Shown piece by piece: positions 9,472 to 21,603 of a stretch of DNA of 64,000 bases. The first letter of the stretch is position 1; every line of letters begins with the position of its first letter. The position numbers and the translations under genes are program-made. Location of the stretch: positions 18,295,001 through 18,359,000 of the forward strand of contig OZ005620.1 of the NCBI GenBank assembly GCA_963930655.1, written 5' to 3'. The notes under the pieces were generated by a model. It was not told the origin of the DNA. It ran no database searches and saw only the letters and a list, made by a program, of their open reading frames with translations. Source of the DNA: Myrica gale (taxonomy: Eukaryota; Streptophyta; Magnoliopsida; Fagales; Myricaceae).

Positions 9472-12150
9472 AATGTACTTACTTTTATTGATTTCGTTAA
9501 AGTTAAACTTCGAAGTATCACTTTTCGTTAATTTACACCCTCCAGCTCATATTGTCGTTACTTCTCACGGCAAACCAAGGACGTGACATCCACGTGACCA
9601 TTCAAACATCATGCTTCATGTTTTGTCATTCTTTAATGAATATATATGTTGAACATCATTCAGGGAGAAATATCTAAGTCTTCGAAATTTCCACTCTTTG
9701 ACGATACTAGTGGCCTCTGTTGTCTTCATCGGTTACCATTTGTCGTGATTCCAGTTGCAAGATTTCAAGAGATATCGGATCTGGTACATGTATGGCCTTC
9801 GGATCTTGATTAATGAGTGTTTTGCTCTTTTATTCGATGTTATTTTAGGGTTTGAGCGCTTGTATGTTAGTTTGTAGTGAAGTTTAGGGATTTCGATGAA
9901 ATTGATGAATGTATGTTGCTCATTGGTTTTCTATGTACTCTTAAGTTGAATTCATGCATAAAGCGTTCGTCGTGAAGTTGTTTTTGTTGTCTATTTGGAA
10001 TTTTGGAAACCCACTAGGTATCGCAGTCCCCCCTTTGTCCCCCACGTTGAATCTGTTGGCTGTCATTATTTTAATTTCGAGTGAGAGCAAGTGGTCCCAT
10101 AAGGTATACATGGGTCCCTTTGTGCACGCGTTATTGGCTGAATAATTTTGCACAAATCTGTTATGTGGGTAACTTTGTTTAGTGTTTAGGTTCGACTTTT
10201 TTTAGTTAAGCTTGTTGGTTGGTGTTCCACATGACTTTGTATCTTTTACCTTTGTGGCCCTAAGTATGAAAAAAAATACTTAATGTTGACATCCCACAGT
10301 TAATCAATAATGACAAGCTTCAACTGGAATCACCCAATACTAATAGGCAAAAAATTAGTAGTTTAATTCTTTGTGTGTATAAATCATTTTCTATCCTGAC
10401 ATGAATGAATCTGTATAACTGGTAGGTGGTCTATTCGAAATCAACATAGCTCCTAATTTCTTTCTATTTGAAGTGCATTATGGTGGACGGTCTAGTAGAC
10501 AGTTTGAGTGCACTTATGTCGGGGGAGATGTAGGCACTGTACGATGAACCGTACGATCCAAATTGTCTATCATTCTTCGAGCTAGAGACCATTGTTAAGC
10601 CATTTGGTTATAAGGCAGGTGATCTTCTTTACTACAAGGAGCCAACAAAAAGTATTCATGAAGGGTTGCAGCTTATGTTATCAGATCATGATGTTTTGGA
10701 GATGGTGAAGTGTCATGACGGTGAGTCCATCATAGTATTGTACGTGGTTTCATTTGATGATAGTAGAGTGGGCACAAATATTGGTGAGGAGGCTGTACAA
10801 CCTATGTCAGAGGAAAAGGAGAGTCGTTGTTTGGGGTTGAATGATCCATTATGGGAGCAAGTCCTTAGATCTGATGAAGAGTTTTTTTAACGTGAGTGTA
10901 GACCACGCTGACAGAGATGGTATCGGACCAGCTTCAGTTGGAGTTCAGTCCTCATCTGGGGGAGATGTTGGATATACGAAAACGAGTGGGGGGATGACGT
11001 GTCAAAAGATGACCTTGGATACCCTGTGGGCCAAGTTTGGCCCTGGTTTTATGGCTGCACATAACCAACAAGGTGGAAGCTCTAGCACCCACTACCTTTC
11101 CTCTGACATATACTGAGGGTAACATCAACAAGACCAACACACCAATTACCACTAACGAGATCAACAACAGTCTCCTGTAGAATTTCGAGTCTTCAGTGTG
11201 AGTGAATTTTGCGGAAGCCAACTCCAAGCGAAGCCGGTTTGTCAGCTTGCGTTCCATAGTCAAATTGCTTTTCAAGGAGTCCTGCTCCACGCCTGTCTTC
11301 TCATGCCTCTCCCAAAGACGTATTAAAACCCTCCTTCCATGAATAGTAATACATATAGGAGGATCAAACCAACTGAAAAATTGGCATTATCTCCCAAACT
11401 GACATATATGAAGAAACTTTTAAAACCAGCATTAAACAAAGAGTGAAAACTAGATTGTAGAACTGGAAAACAATGGATTACATTGTGGTTAACACAGGTA
11501 AAAAACCTTCTACCAAATTCTCATATTTGTAGGTAGTCTTCAAGCATGAATGGAGCTCACACCAACAAAGCGGGTTATTCTTCGAATCTCCAACCCAACT
11601 GGTTGTCGAACACCCAGTACTTGGTGATGATTGTACATCACTGAGTAAAGAATAAAATGCATTCCATGTATTAAAGGTAGAAATTTAAGCATTCGGGGAA
11701 AATGGGAAGGACGCAGTTCCAAAAAACCCACTACATATGCACGAAGGAGCGTAAGAAAATATGCAAGCAGATGCAAAAGAAGCCAATAAAGGTTCGACAT
11801 TTACCAGTGTACGCCACCATGCAAGCTCTGGTCGGAGAAGAAATGGGTTCACAAGTTGCTTGTCGTCGGCGAGAAGCTAGGGCTTGAAATCATCAACCAA
11901 AACAGTTCTGTCGGGTGGAGGAAAATATTTAGCGTATATATTCATTAAAGAAGGGCAAAACAGGAAATCTGATGTTTGAATGGTCACGTGGACGATACGT
12001 CCTTGGTTTGCCGTGAGAAGTAACAGCAATATGAGCTGGAGGGTGTAAATTAACGAAAAGTGGTACTTTGATGTTTAACTCTAACGAAATCAATAAAAGT
12101 GGATGCAACTTAGAAATGACCTCAAACTTTGAGGGTGCAAAGTGATTTTT
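9472..12150 (+). mobile_element. Defective Mutator-like element with long terminal inverted repeats
   Basis: Left DNA from about 9474 (CTTTTATTGATTTCGTTA through CACGTGACCATTCAAACATC) is the inverse of DNA at about 11935-12110. This gives TIRs of roughly 180 bp, with the outer ~40 bp kept only on the right (TTGAGGGTGCAAAGTG near 12132-12147). Inside, on the plus strand near 10560-10770, is text typical of the N-terminal PB1-like region of plant MULE transposases: SFFELETIVKPFGYKAGDLL, YYKEPTKSIHEGLQLMLSD, VLEMVKCHDGESIIVLYVV. The frame ends after about 75 more residues and no transposase catalytic core follows. On the minus strand at about 11110-11300 an ORF has a coiled-coil stretch followed by a hydrophobic segment (LLLISLVVIGVLVLLMLP). 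The copy cannot move by itself. Confidence 0.8.
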
Positions 12151-13769
12151 CTCTTTTTCTTTTCCTTGTTTTGCTTCCTTTTGGAAAGAGAAGGCACCGG
12201 ATAAAAGCTACTGTTTTGACACTGATACTGTCGTAGTCGGAGCAGGATTTTTCCTGATATAGTGCTTGAATTAGATGCTCTTATTACTTAGTGCCTATTA
12301 ATTATAAGAAAGTCTTACAATTTTAAATATTGTAATTCGAAATCCCTCAAAGCCTTTCTAGTAATAATTTAACAGTAGTTTTTCTAAAAAAAATACCAAT
12401 ATTTATTATTTTCAAAAAGATTCGAAGTTTTTTTTATCACTTATATGTTATTTTTAAAAATACCATATTTATACATTTCCTTAGCACATTATTACTAAAA
12501 ATAAGAGTAATAAATACCCAAAGAATAAGTAATTATTTTTCTTTTTATCTTTCTCCCCACCTGCAAGACCCTCGCTTCACCAACTTTTCCCACCCAAAGT
12601 AAGTTGTAAATTACTAAATTCCCCCACCTACCACTCTCCTCTCTCTCTCTCTCTCCTCCTTTCTACTCTTATATTTGTCTCTTAGCTCAGTACCTCTTTT
12701 ATCATATTATTTGTTTTGTTTATTTTGTTTTGTTTCAACATATCTCTTACAAAGATAGAGTTGGAGTACAGATCTTTTTTAGTGAACTTTAGGAAAATTA
12801 ATGTCTCGTTCAATCTGATTGCACAGAAGGAAGAACGAGACAAATGTTGTTGATTCAGTCATCCACAGTCATTGGCGACTAGCAGAGAAACTATGATTCA
12901 CTGGTTGTTAACTTCATAGATTAAGTAAAGCAGACAACAAAGACAAAGCTTTGATTGTAAGTGTTCCCCCTTGTAATCGGCATCCTTTGTCATATAATAT
13001 CACTTCGTAAATTTCTCTGAACCTTGCCTTTTCCTGCTGCAAGAGTTCAGTACATTGGATTCCATATTACTAGACTATTTTTCTAATAATTTAAAGACTT
13101 TTAGAAATTAGACAGTGGCATAACAGACGGGTAATTAACTGAAAATGAATGGCTCAAATAAGAACTGGTGGCAGGCACTAGAAAGTTCTACAAACATGGG
13201 CTTATCCACTGAAGTTTGATTTTTCTAGTAAAAGATGTTCTTCATATTCCAGGACGAATTAAACACCACCAAAATTCACTGACGCGTCTATTTGATGAGT
13301 TACGTAGAAGCTTGCCAAACAGAAGAAACAACACCTAAACGCAGTTTGGTTCATAGGGCGGCGGATAGTGACCAAGATAGTGCACCCAACCACTGAACAT
13401 CAACAACTTATCTTGCTTAAAGTTTCAACCAATAAAAACGGTTGATAAATGTCCAAATGAGAGCCCAAAAGCATATCTGAGACAGGGTTAGAGGTAGCAA
13501 ATCCATATTGTCATCTTTCTTATTACGAATTTCATTTGCATCAAGCAGTCAGCTCAAGATTAAACTGTATAGTGTTGCAACTCTAGGTGCTAAACTCTTC
13601 TAGACAAAATGGATACTGAAAATAAAGGCCTGCTTTAAACCGTGAAGGAGTAAGCTAAGAATAGTATCCTTAATGGAAATAACATTATGGATCCACCCAC
13701 AATCAGGAGTGGTCATATAGGAGCATAGATTTTGATCTGAAGTTTATTCAGCAGAATCAAAACTAGGAG
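12151..13769. other. Intergenic DNA, no gene recognised
   Basis: The stretch holds an AT-rich part (12290-12540), a CT microsatellite near 12632-12660, and less AT-rich DNA to 13769 that probably includes the 3' flank or untranslated region of the minus-strand gene to the right. I see no domain in any short ORF. Confidence 0.4.
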
Positions 13770-15157
13770 CTAATACATAGGTCTGGAGGAAATAGGATAA
13801 AAGCAGAAGAAAAAAACTTCATCCATGCCTTGCCCCTGTCGCCTATACCTTCCACAAGATTCCAAAAATCCAGGGCAAGGCCTATAAGCCATTATTGGCC
13901 ACCAGCCAAAGCTTGGAATTGTTGCAATCCCACCTTGAATCCTACCCTCACCATTGCATTCCCTTTCAATTTCCTCTCTGCCACATGCCTGACAACCCCT
14001 ATAATAAACTTGATTAGTTTACAGATCTAGAATTGCACAATTCTTCCCCTTCATATCGCCAACCATCACAAATGAGGGCAGGCAATAAAAAAAATGATGT
14101 ACTCAGATTTATATCAAAAGAAAATGGTATATATATTAATAGTAAACTTCTTAAGTTAAGAGATCTTATGAAAATCAGGTCATAAAGAAAACTCATTAAC
14201 CTCACAAAGGCAGAGTGAAACGGGTTTCTCTCCCTACCAAAAATTTAAGTTGAACTAGGACATCGCGGGCTAGCATAAGAAAACTATAGCTGCTGCAGTA
14301 ATTAAAAACATGAATAGCAGAACATAAAATCAAACCACTCTCTGTATGAAGATTAAGTAACCCCTTAAAAGTTAAATGTGTTTTATGGCAGAGAGGGACT
14401 GCATAGTCGTTGGAATTTCCCCCTTTCAGGAACGCTTTCCAGAGTCAATTAGTAACCTGAAAATAGAGTTTATCCATTTGTACTCAAGCCTTGGATCTAA
14501 CATGTCCTATTCTGATGGCAGGATTGCATAGCCCAGACTACCCAGATTATATCAATTAATATATTAACAAAATATATCTGACACTAATTGACACAAAATT
14601 ACATAGAAATGGATTACACAAAATTTAAATTCTAATCTCGCTGTCAGAACCTTCAAAGAATGAGACTCTAATTCATCTGTAACTGCCCTCTTTAGCCCCT
14701 TGAACTGAAACCACTCCCTAATTCTCCCAGCCCAGCAATCGGCCTCATCCATTGATTACCCTTTTCCTTACACCAAAAACTGAATACTTTTCCTGTTAAA
14801 ACTGAATTTAGAAAAACCATTTGACAAGACTGAAAGTGCTAAAAAGGATAGTTTAATCAGGTCGGCTTCGAAATGAAGTAAAAAAAAAAAAAGGTGGTAC
14901 CTGAGAGGGAGCTTGTCAGTGTCATCGCTGGCAGTGTCTGACTGGGCAGGAAGTGCATCGGGTGGAGGAGGAGGGCCTTCTCCTACTACAGAGGTTGTTG
15001 TTGAAGAAGAAGAAGAGCAGTACGGGATGGTGAGCTTAGACGGGTATCTAACGGGAGTAGTTGGGGCATGCAACCATGTGCTGCTGCTGATGTAATGAGG
15101 ACGTTGGGGGACTAAGCTCTGATGAGGTGCCCGAAATAAGGCAAGGGAAATCCCCAA
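13770..15157 (-). CDS. Probable plastid protein with CxxC motif, two exons
   Basis: Exon 1 (15157-14901) starts MGISLALFRAPHQSLVPQ and is rich in Ser, Thr and Pro with few acidic residues until its end, like a chloroplast transit peptide. It ends DDTDKLPLR at a consensus CAG/GTACC donor. Joining to an acceptor TATTATAG/GGG at 13998 keeps frame and gives GCQACGREEIERECNGEGR, then IQGGIATIPSFGWWPIMAYR and PCPGFLESCGRYRRQGQGMD. I recognise this tail as a conserved plant pattern (Cys-x-x-Cys, Trp-Trp-Pro, Arg-Pro-Cys-Pro) but cannot name the protein safely. Without a third exon the frame reads through a Phe-rich stretch to TAG at 13772-13770; a GT just after MDE could instead be a donor, so the 3' end is uncertain. 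The Cys pairs suggest a zinc or redox site. A TIR element lies 255 bp upstream. Confidence 0.7.
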
Positions 15158-15411
15158 TCTCTATTTTTTTCCTCTCTAGTCGAAAAGACGCCTTGAGGAG
15201 TGATAGATGTCTCAACCTTATAAGGAGCACATTGACTAGTTTATCTAGCAATGGAACATTAATGTCTACTATCCGGTTACAATTTAGATTAAATTTATAA
15301 TGATATCAACATTCTTTTACACACTACCTCCCTCAAATTTCTTTAAACTGATCATCGTTGGAAGATACTTAGATTACAGTTATTTCAAGATCTCTTACAT
15401 TGATAAAAAAA

Positions 15412-15755
15412 TGGCAAAATTACTCAAATGTTCCCTGTTGCTTCACTTTGTTACAAAATTGATGCATGTGGTTCCAACTTTAACGATTTGGTCCATGTAG
15501 TCACCAATATGATGTACTTGGTCCCTCCGTCCACATCTTGTTTAATTCCCACACGGAATATGCTAACATATCTATTTTTAAGTACTTGGACAATGCTGAC
15601 ATGTCAGCATTTTCCGTCAATGGATTAACGGAGGTGTAGATGGAGGACCTATGTGCATCATATTGGTGACCACAGACCAAATTGTTAAACTTAGTACCAC
15701 AAAAACCAATTTTGTAACAAAGTGAAATCGCATGGACCATTTAGATAATTTTCCA
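15412..15755. mobile_element. TIR foldback element upstream of the plastid-protein gene
   Basis: Imperfect arms of about 150 bp match in inverse: TGGCAAAATTACTCAAATG with CATTTAGATAATTTTCCA, CACTTTGTTACAAAATTG with CCAATTTTGTAACAAAGTG, and CACCAATATGATGTAC with GTGCATCATATTGGTG. There is no coding content; the open frames inside exist only because of the palindrome. Confidence 0.8.
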
Positions 15756-15835
15756 AAAAATTAAAGAAAACTATGAGGTCCAAAGTACCAAAATGTAATT
15801 GGTCACTATTTTCAATGAAAATAAAATTAAAAAAA

Positions 15836-16720
15836 ACTAGTTTTCTAGAGAGAGCGCGTCTACCCTCTCTCTAGAGTTTTTCCACCCTTTTTCTGAGCGT
15901 TTTTTCCAGCGACCTTCGGCAACGGGAGGAGAGGAGATCCTCCCTCTCTTCCCTTTCCGCCCCTCCCTTGGCTGTTCTTTCTCCCCTAACTTCCAGTTCG
16001 ACCATTTTTTAGGTCCATGGATTGGTCTCTTTTCATGGCTAGATCTAGCCGACTTGGAGGATTTTTGGCCGCCACGCTCCCCACAGCAGAGCTCTTCAGC
16101 TCCCAACGCTCTCCTTCACACCTCTTCGGCGCTGATGCGGCAGGGTGTGATGCACCACGTGCGTCCACGCACGTCATTTTAATGCTTTGCTTGGGTTGCT
16201 TTTTGTTGCTTTCTTCGGGGAAATGTTTTGGTCGGCAGTCTATGGGGTTATCTTGTTGTGTGTTTTTTTTTCTTAGTAATGTGTTTAATAATTTCATTTC
16301 TCTGGGCATTTGTGGGAAGGATGTCGTGGCCTCCTTACTGTTGAGAAGTTTCCCTGCAGCGATGAGCTTGTTGGTTGCTGGTTCCTCTTTGCAGTGGCTG
16401 GGTCGGTAGTGGCTGGCTTCTCATGCTTTCCTGCATTGCGACCGTGATGTTATGGATGCATTTCTCGGGGCTCCGACTTCTCCCGATGGTGGAGTTTGCG
16501 TTGGGTCTTCAAATCTGTTTCAAATCTATGGGTCTTTTGGTCCATCTGTATGAGACATTCATGGTCATTTGTATTAAGGCCGTTGGATGTATGGCCCTTT
16601 GGGCCTTTTATATTGTTGTTATGGGCATGAGGCCCTATTCATTGTATCGAGCCTTTAGGGCTCATTTGTATGTAGCATTGTTGTACTGTTTCCAGTGAAA
16701 TGAATTTCAAACGTAGAAAA
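15836..16720 (+). mobile_element. Possible internally deleted non-LTR retroelement, unclassified
   Basis: The block begins with TAGAGAGAGCGCGTCTACC and CTCTCTCTAGAGTTTTTCC and a pyrimidine-rich GC-raised leader. It ends with a T/G-rich tail full of GGCCCTTTGGGCC-type phrases and a final AATGAATTTC. This resembles the ends of plant L1-type elements with the coding middle missing, but I see no reverse transcriptase. Open frames at 16017-16409 and 16375-16698 have no recognisable domain. Confidence 0.3.
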
Positions 16721-16839
16721 AAATCAATGAAAATACAAATTCAATATTATTCAAGTTAAAAGAGATGATTCATGTTATTTGATGAGAATAGATTTTTTGG
16801 CCATGAGAAAGGAAACGAGTCCTGGGCCAAATAGAAAAG

Positions 16840-17760
16840 GATGAGACCCTTCCTAATGCATACAAGTTATCGTCAACCGCCAATTAGCCATTTGGGAAAG
16901 ACCGACAACCCTTTTAAGTGGGGGTCGCGTCAAGCATGAAAAAGTGAGCCTAAGGGAGAGTTAATCATCTAATTCCATGACAAAAATGATGCTATAAAGA
17001 ATAATATATGGTCATTAAATGAGCAAATATAAATCACCCTTCTGAGAACCAATAGGGAGGAAGAAGGGAAAAATAGGTCTCACTTAATAAATGGGGGGTA
17101 GAGGGTGCATGATGAAAAAAAACTTTCATAAAAGAAAAGAAGGGACAAGGGGCTAGCATTCGAAAAGAAAACGAAGGAAAAAAGGAGGATGAAGATATAA
17201 GGTCGGGGCCCAACAAGCCCTCGGCCCAGATGAGAAAGAGGAATGATAAATAGAGGAAGAAAGGGGCCAGGAAAGGTACACATACTCTCTCTAAAACTCT
17301 CTCATAATCGAACCAGTAAACAAAAGATATAGAAAAATGACGACTAACAAAGGCATTGGAGAAATCCCCTTACGGGGAGGACCCGAGGTCTTAGCTTGTT
17401 TTCTTTGCTTGTAGGAGGAAGGAATGAGAGGTTGAGTCGTTCAACCCATCCCAAAACACTGGACCTCAGGTCTAACTCCCTCGGACTCTCCTAGTGGACA
17501 TTGTAATAGGCCGGTTAACAATAACTTAATCATTATCAATATGACAATAATCCTCTATGATAAGCTTATCCAAGATATCCTCTTGGGGTGCTAACTTAAT
17601 GGTTGGGAGGTTACCCTTCACACGCTCGATGTGAGTCACATGAGTGTAGGGTTGATTATCCAAGAAAAAGTCACCCATATAACTATATAAAGGTATATCA
17701 AGTATGTTTATTCACACCTATTGAGAGCAACTGTTCTCTACAGACATAAACCCAAAAAGG
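16840..17760 (+). mobile_element. Possible LTR-retroelement remnant
   Basis: Phrases such as AGGCATTGGAGAAATCCCC, GGGAGGACCCGAGGTCTTAG and CTTGTTTTCTTTGCTTGTAG are reminiscent of the 3' part of plant Gypsy LTRs. No TG...CA boundaries, primer site or gag/pol text were found. The rest of the stretch to 18200 is AT-rich spacer. Confidence 0.25.
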
Positions 17761-18397
17761 GAAGCAAAATGCTTATGTATCCAAGTGAAGCCATTTAATA
17801 ATTGGCTAGCCTATTTCTATCATTCTTGAATCTATTTTATTTTTTGAAAAAAAAAATCAAATTATACCTCATAACTTCTAATTTGTATGCCCTATATGTT
17901 TGAAAAGACATCAAGCATCACCCTTTAATTGAATTTGGTCGTTAAATTATATATTACAAAATTACTAGAAATATTACAAAATTTTTAAAAATAAAAAATA
18001 TATAAATAAAAAGTAATATTTTCTAACATAAAAATACAAATCATATTACATTTTTATATTTACTTTTACTTTAATTTTTTTTCTTGGAGGATAATTCGGT
18101 CAATCTATATTATTGCGATTTTTTTTTGGTACCCGAGTGTCTCAAGTGTGCAAATTGATCTGGCAAAAGTGACAGCAGAGACTGGGGAAGAGAAAAGGCA
18201 GGCAAAAAATGGGGGGCGACTTTTTACCACGAATCAACCAAAACTTAGGTCGGCAACTAGAAAGGATGATCCAAACAAATCATAGCGAAATTCCAAGCAA
18301 GTTGCTCCTGGTAACAATACCACTATTCTTTGCGACTGGTATCAATCTCATTGCTGTCATCTCTTCTTCTTCTTCTTCTTCTTTTTTCTCTCTTCTA

Positions 18398-21230
18398 TTA
18401 CGCATGCAGAATTTGTTCCTCCACGTCCCCGTCAATGAGCATCACGGAGCTGTGATGATGCACCATATACCACCGCCCATTATGGAACTCAAAGATATTA
18501 GTTACGTTGAATGGCCCAGAATCCACGTCAACAAAAGTTTTCATGGTAACCCAAGCCATTTCTGTCAGAACCCGAGTCCGTACCTCCCGAACTTGGAAGT
18601 TGACCCCATGCTCCCAATTAAATGCAAGCTGCCAACTTTGTATTACGGCATTATACCTGGGGAAGGACACAGATGACTTAGCTCCTGTTCGATTCCAATC
18701 AAAGATGAATAGTAAATCTAACAGTAGAGATAAGATAACAAAAACACCACGAATCTTGCATGACTAACAGCGTTTGCAACTATAAGAACTTCAATATACA
18801 ACAATGCCTTTTTTCTATTTAACACGACATTCGAACCCATTAGCTCATGAACACCCCTACACCCCAGAAGACAAAGGTCAAAAGTTCAAGACGAGAGTTC
18901 GGGATGGGTAGACAGATAAAATCGCTTCATGATAAAATCCTGTAAATTTCTTATTTGTGAAAGAAACACAAATAAACATCTAATAGCAGGACCAAAGGCT
19001 AGGACCAACCCTTACCCTATATGAAAGTATAACATACTGCAAAATCAAAATGCCTATTACAAGATATCATCCCATGTCTAGACAACACCTTTTACACTGA
19101 ATTTCAGTAAATAGATCATGAATCTCTATTCCAAAATTAAAATGCCCATTAGACATCTCAGGGAGAAGGCCTAAAAGATTTGAAATTTCAAACAAGAAAA
19201 CGAATGGCAACTTCATTGAGAAACCAAATATCGGATATGCTAAAACTTCTAAGGGCTGCCATTCTGCAGACAAAAAAAAAAAAAGCAAGGGCCAGAAGTA
19301 ATCCAATTCTACACTAAGCGCACCAAGTAGATTACATGCTATCTTACCAGCAACATGCTAGGTGGCTATACCAGTTGCAGCAATCAAGGTACAAAAGGTA
19401 CACAATACACAAACATGGCTATGCTGCAGAGATCTAATCTACTATGCTGTATAAACAATCAATACATCTGGCAAAAGGATGCATGCATCATGCGAGAACC
19501 TGCAAAGAAGTCCTTCTCAGAACCCAACCTCACAAAATATTCCCCCAAACACAAATGGGTGGGTGCAGGTCTGAAGATTTTGGGAGAGAATGAGAGAATT
19601 TTGACACAATTGACGGTATAAAATTCACAAATACGCAATACTGAAACAGCTGCACGTTGTAAGATCTAATGTGTCACATCTGGTAGTTTCTGTGATATAA
19701 TGATGAACACTACCAGAGCACAACGTAATAACTCAAAGCATATTAGCAGCAAATATGCCAGTTGCATCGTGCATGCTGCACAACACGTCAAAATCCCTAC
19801 TATACTAACTACCAAAATCTCTATTATAGACATCCAACTTAGTATTGCAACCAATGTACAATCCTGGCAACTATGTGATATTTCTAACATGAGTACACCA
19901 ACTGTAACTCAGAAAACATTAGCAACTTATATGCTACTTGCACAAACAGGCCAACATATATTCTTCAAAAAAAATCAGTAAAAAGCAGATAAGAAAAAAA
20001 AGAAATCATCATAAGTAAATATTTCTGCAAGCAAATCTAAATGTCACACCCTGAAAAGTGTTCTCCTGATGCGTGGACACACTTTACGTAATCTGCATTT
20101 AGCCAAAAGTGACTCATTGCTTGAAGAGACCTTTCTTTAATGATGTTAAGAAATTCAGCATTAATATTCACAATAGCTCGAGTAGCCGCATAATAAGCCT
20201 TCCATCCATTGGCTGGTGTCACACTATCCTGTTCCAATGTGAAGTCCTGAAAAAACATGAATTGAGCAACGAAATGTTATTGATAAATCCAAATTCAAGC
20301 AAGCAATTCTGTACAGCAGTGGATAACAAGTAAACAGCATAGAAATGTGCTAATGCAAATCCAAGCCTCAAATTGCAATTATGATATCCGAAGTAATCAG
20401 AACCTAGCCAACTCCAATGGAAGGAAACACAAGGACTGTAAATAACAGTTATAAATTCCATGCTCTCAATCCTTATCATTGCACTAATCCCCAATCAAGC
20501 TGGAATGATCCAAAGGCATATTCCACTCTAGAGAGCAAATAGCCTAAACTCATCATAAACAACCACATTCAAATTTTCCCAAGCACAACAAAAGCTGTAC
20601 CGTTAGTATTTCCTTTGCTACTGGAATTCCAAGTTGCTTCTATAAATCCATCATTCTTCTCAAAAACCAAATATAATAAGGAATTGCTACAAACTTCAAC
20701 CAACAATTTTTAGTACTTAAGCAAATATCGTCGAGAATTTTGTTCATTGCATTTACAAATATAATCACCTTGTGATAAAGCGCTTTCCACGCATTGTCGT
20801 CGTTGGCCGCCTTGCGCATGAGCGAATTGGTCATCGAGAGCCGGCACAGGCTCGTATAGTCCAAGTAGCTCAGCGCGTGAGTGGTAATCTCCGGCACTAG
20901 CTGCTCCATCATGGACGCGCCCGTCAGACGCTCCGCCACTGCCACAGACGCTTTCTCTACCATCTCCCCGGTCCCACCGTTGACGTACGGCGCACCGGTC
21001 ACCACCGAATCCGGATTCCCGTAACCGCCGTTACACAAACAAACGCAATTGCAAACCTTCTTTGCGAACGCGGAGGAGTCCCCCCTGTCCAATTTGTGTT
21101 TTCTCAAATAGGGGAACAGGAGTGATCGGACGGCGTGGAGAGCGAGTAGCAAACAAAGAGCAGTGACTATTGCGGCTACAAAAAACGGTTTGGACGAGAG
21201 GAGCGTAGTGAGAGTAGAGGCAATCTCCAT
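18398..21230 (-). CDS. SKIP8: F-box protein SKIP8-like (F-box plus NTF2/SnoaL-like domain)
   Basis: Three exons join in frame. Exon 1 (21230-20769) ends KALYHK before GTGATT, exon 2 (20246-20050) follows a TTTTTTCAG acceptor, and exon 3 (18656-18398) follows CCCCAG. The product is about 305 residues. It has an N-terminal membrane-like segment (PFFVAAIVTALCLLLALHAV, about residues 14-34), a Cys-rich linker, and an F-box around residues 107-150 (MEQLVPEITTHALSYLDY, LCRLSMTNSLMRKAANDDNA). An NTF2-like fold ends with FEFHNGRWYMVHHHSSVML. F-box proteins bring substrates to SCF ubiquitin ligases through SKP1; the target is unknown. Intron 2 is long (about 1.4 kb). A CTT microsatellite lies just past the stop (about 18366-18391). 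In Arabidopsis its neighbours are, from memory, KELP and the PHD/RING-type gene, both present here only as relics. All exons are open, so it is probably functional. Confidence 0.93.
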
Positions 21231-21603
21231 TCATAAGACATGAAAGCTACGAAGGACATGAAACCCTAGGAAAGGAATATTCTGCTGACTGCGTCGCGTC
21301 GCGTAAGGCCGTTGTTTGAGAGAAAGAACACTACACGGCTTCTGTTCTTCTCGAGTGAGTATATTCGGGTTCCATTGGTTTTCTGAAACCCTAAAACAGA
21401 TTTGCAGAGGACGAGGAAGAGGGTGATGGTTGGTTTGCGAGTTGTAACTGACCGAGAACAAAAATTGAACTGTGAACGTTTTTGTACTCTTTTTTTTGTT
21501 TTGTTTTTTTTCCTAAGCGAACGTTTTTTTGTACTTACTGTTGAAATTTTGGTTGGTTTAGTAATTTTACCTTTTTTTAACATTGACTTACCACTGTTAC
21601 CAG

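Noticed and set aside
15428-15740. Two ORFs on opposite strands that look alike
   Set aside because: They arise from the arms of one TIR element.
16017-16698. Two ORFs of 130 and 107 codons with hydrophobic runs
   Set aside because: Hydrophobic residues come from T-rich DNA in what looks like a retroelement tail; no family motif.
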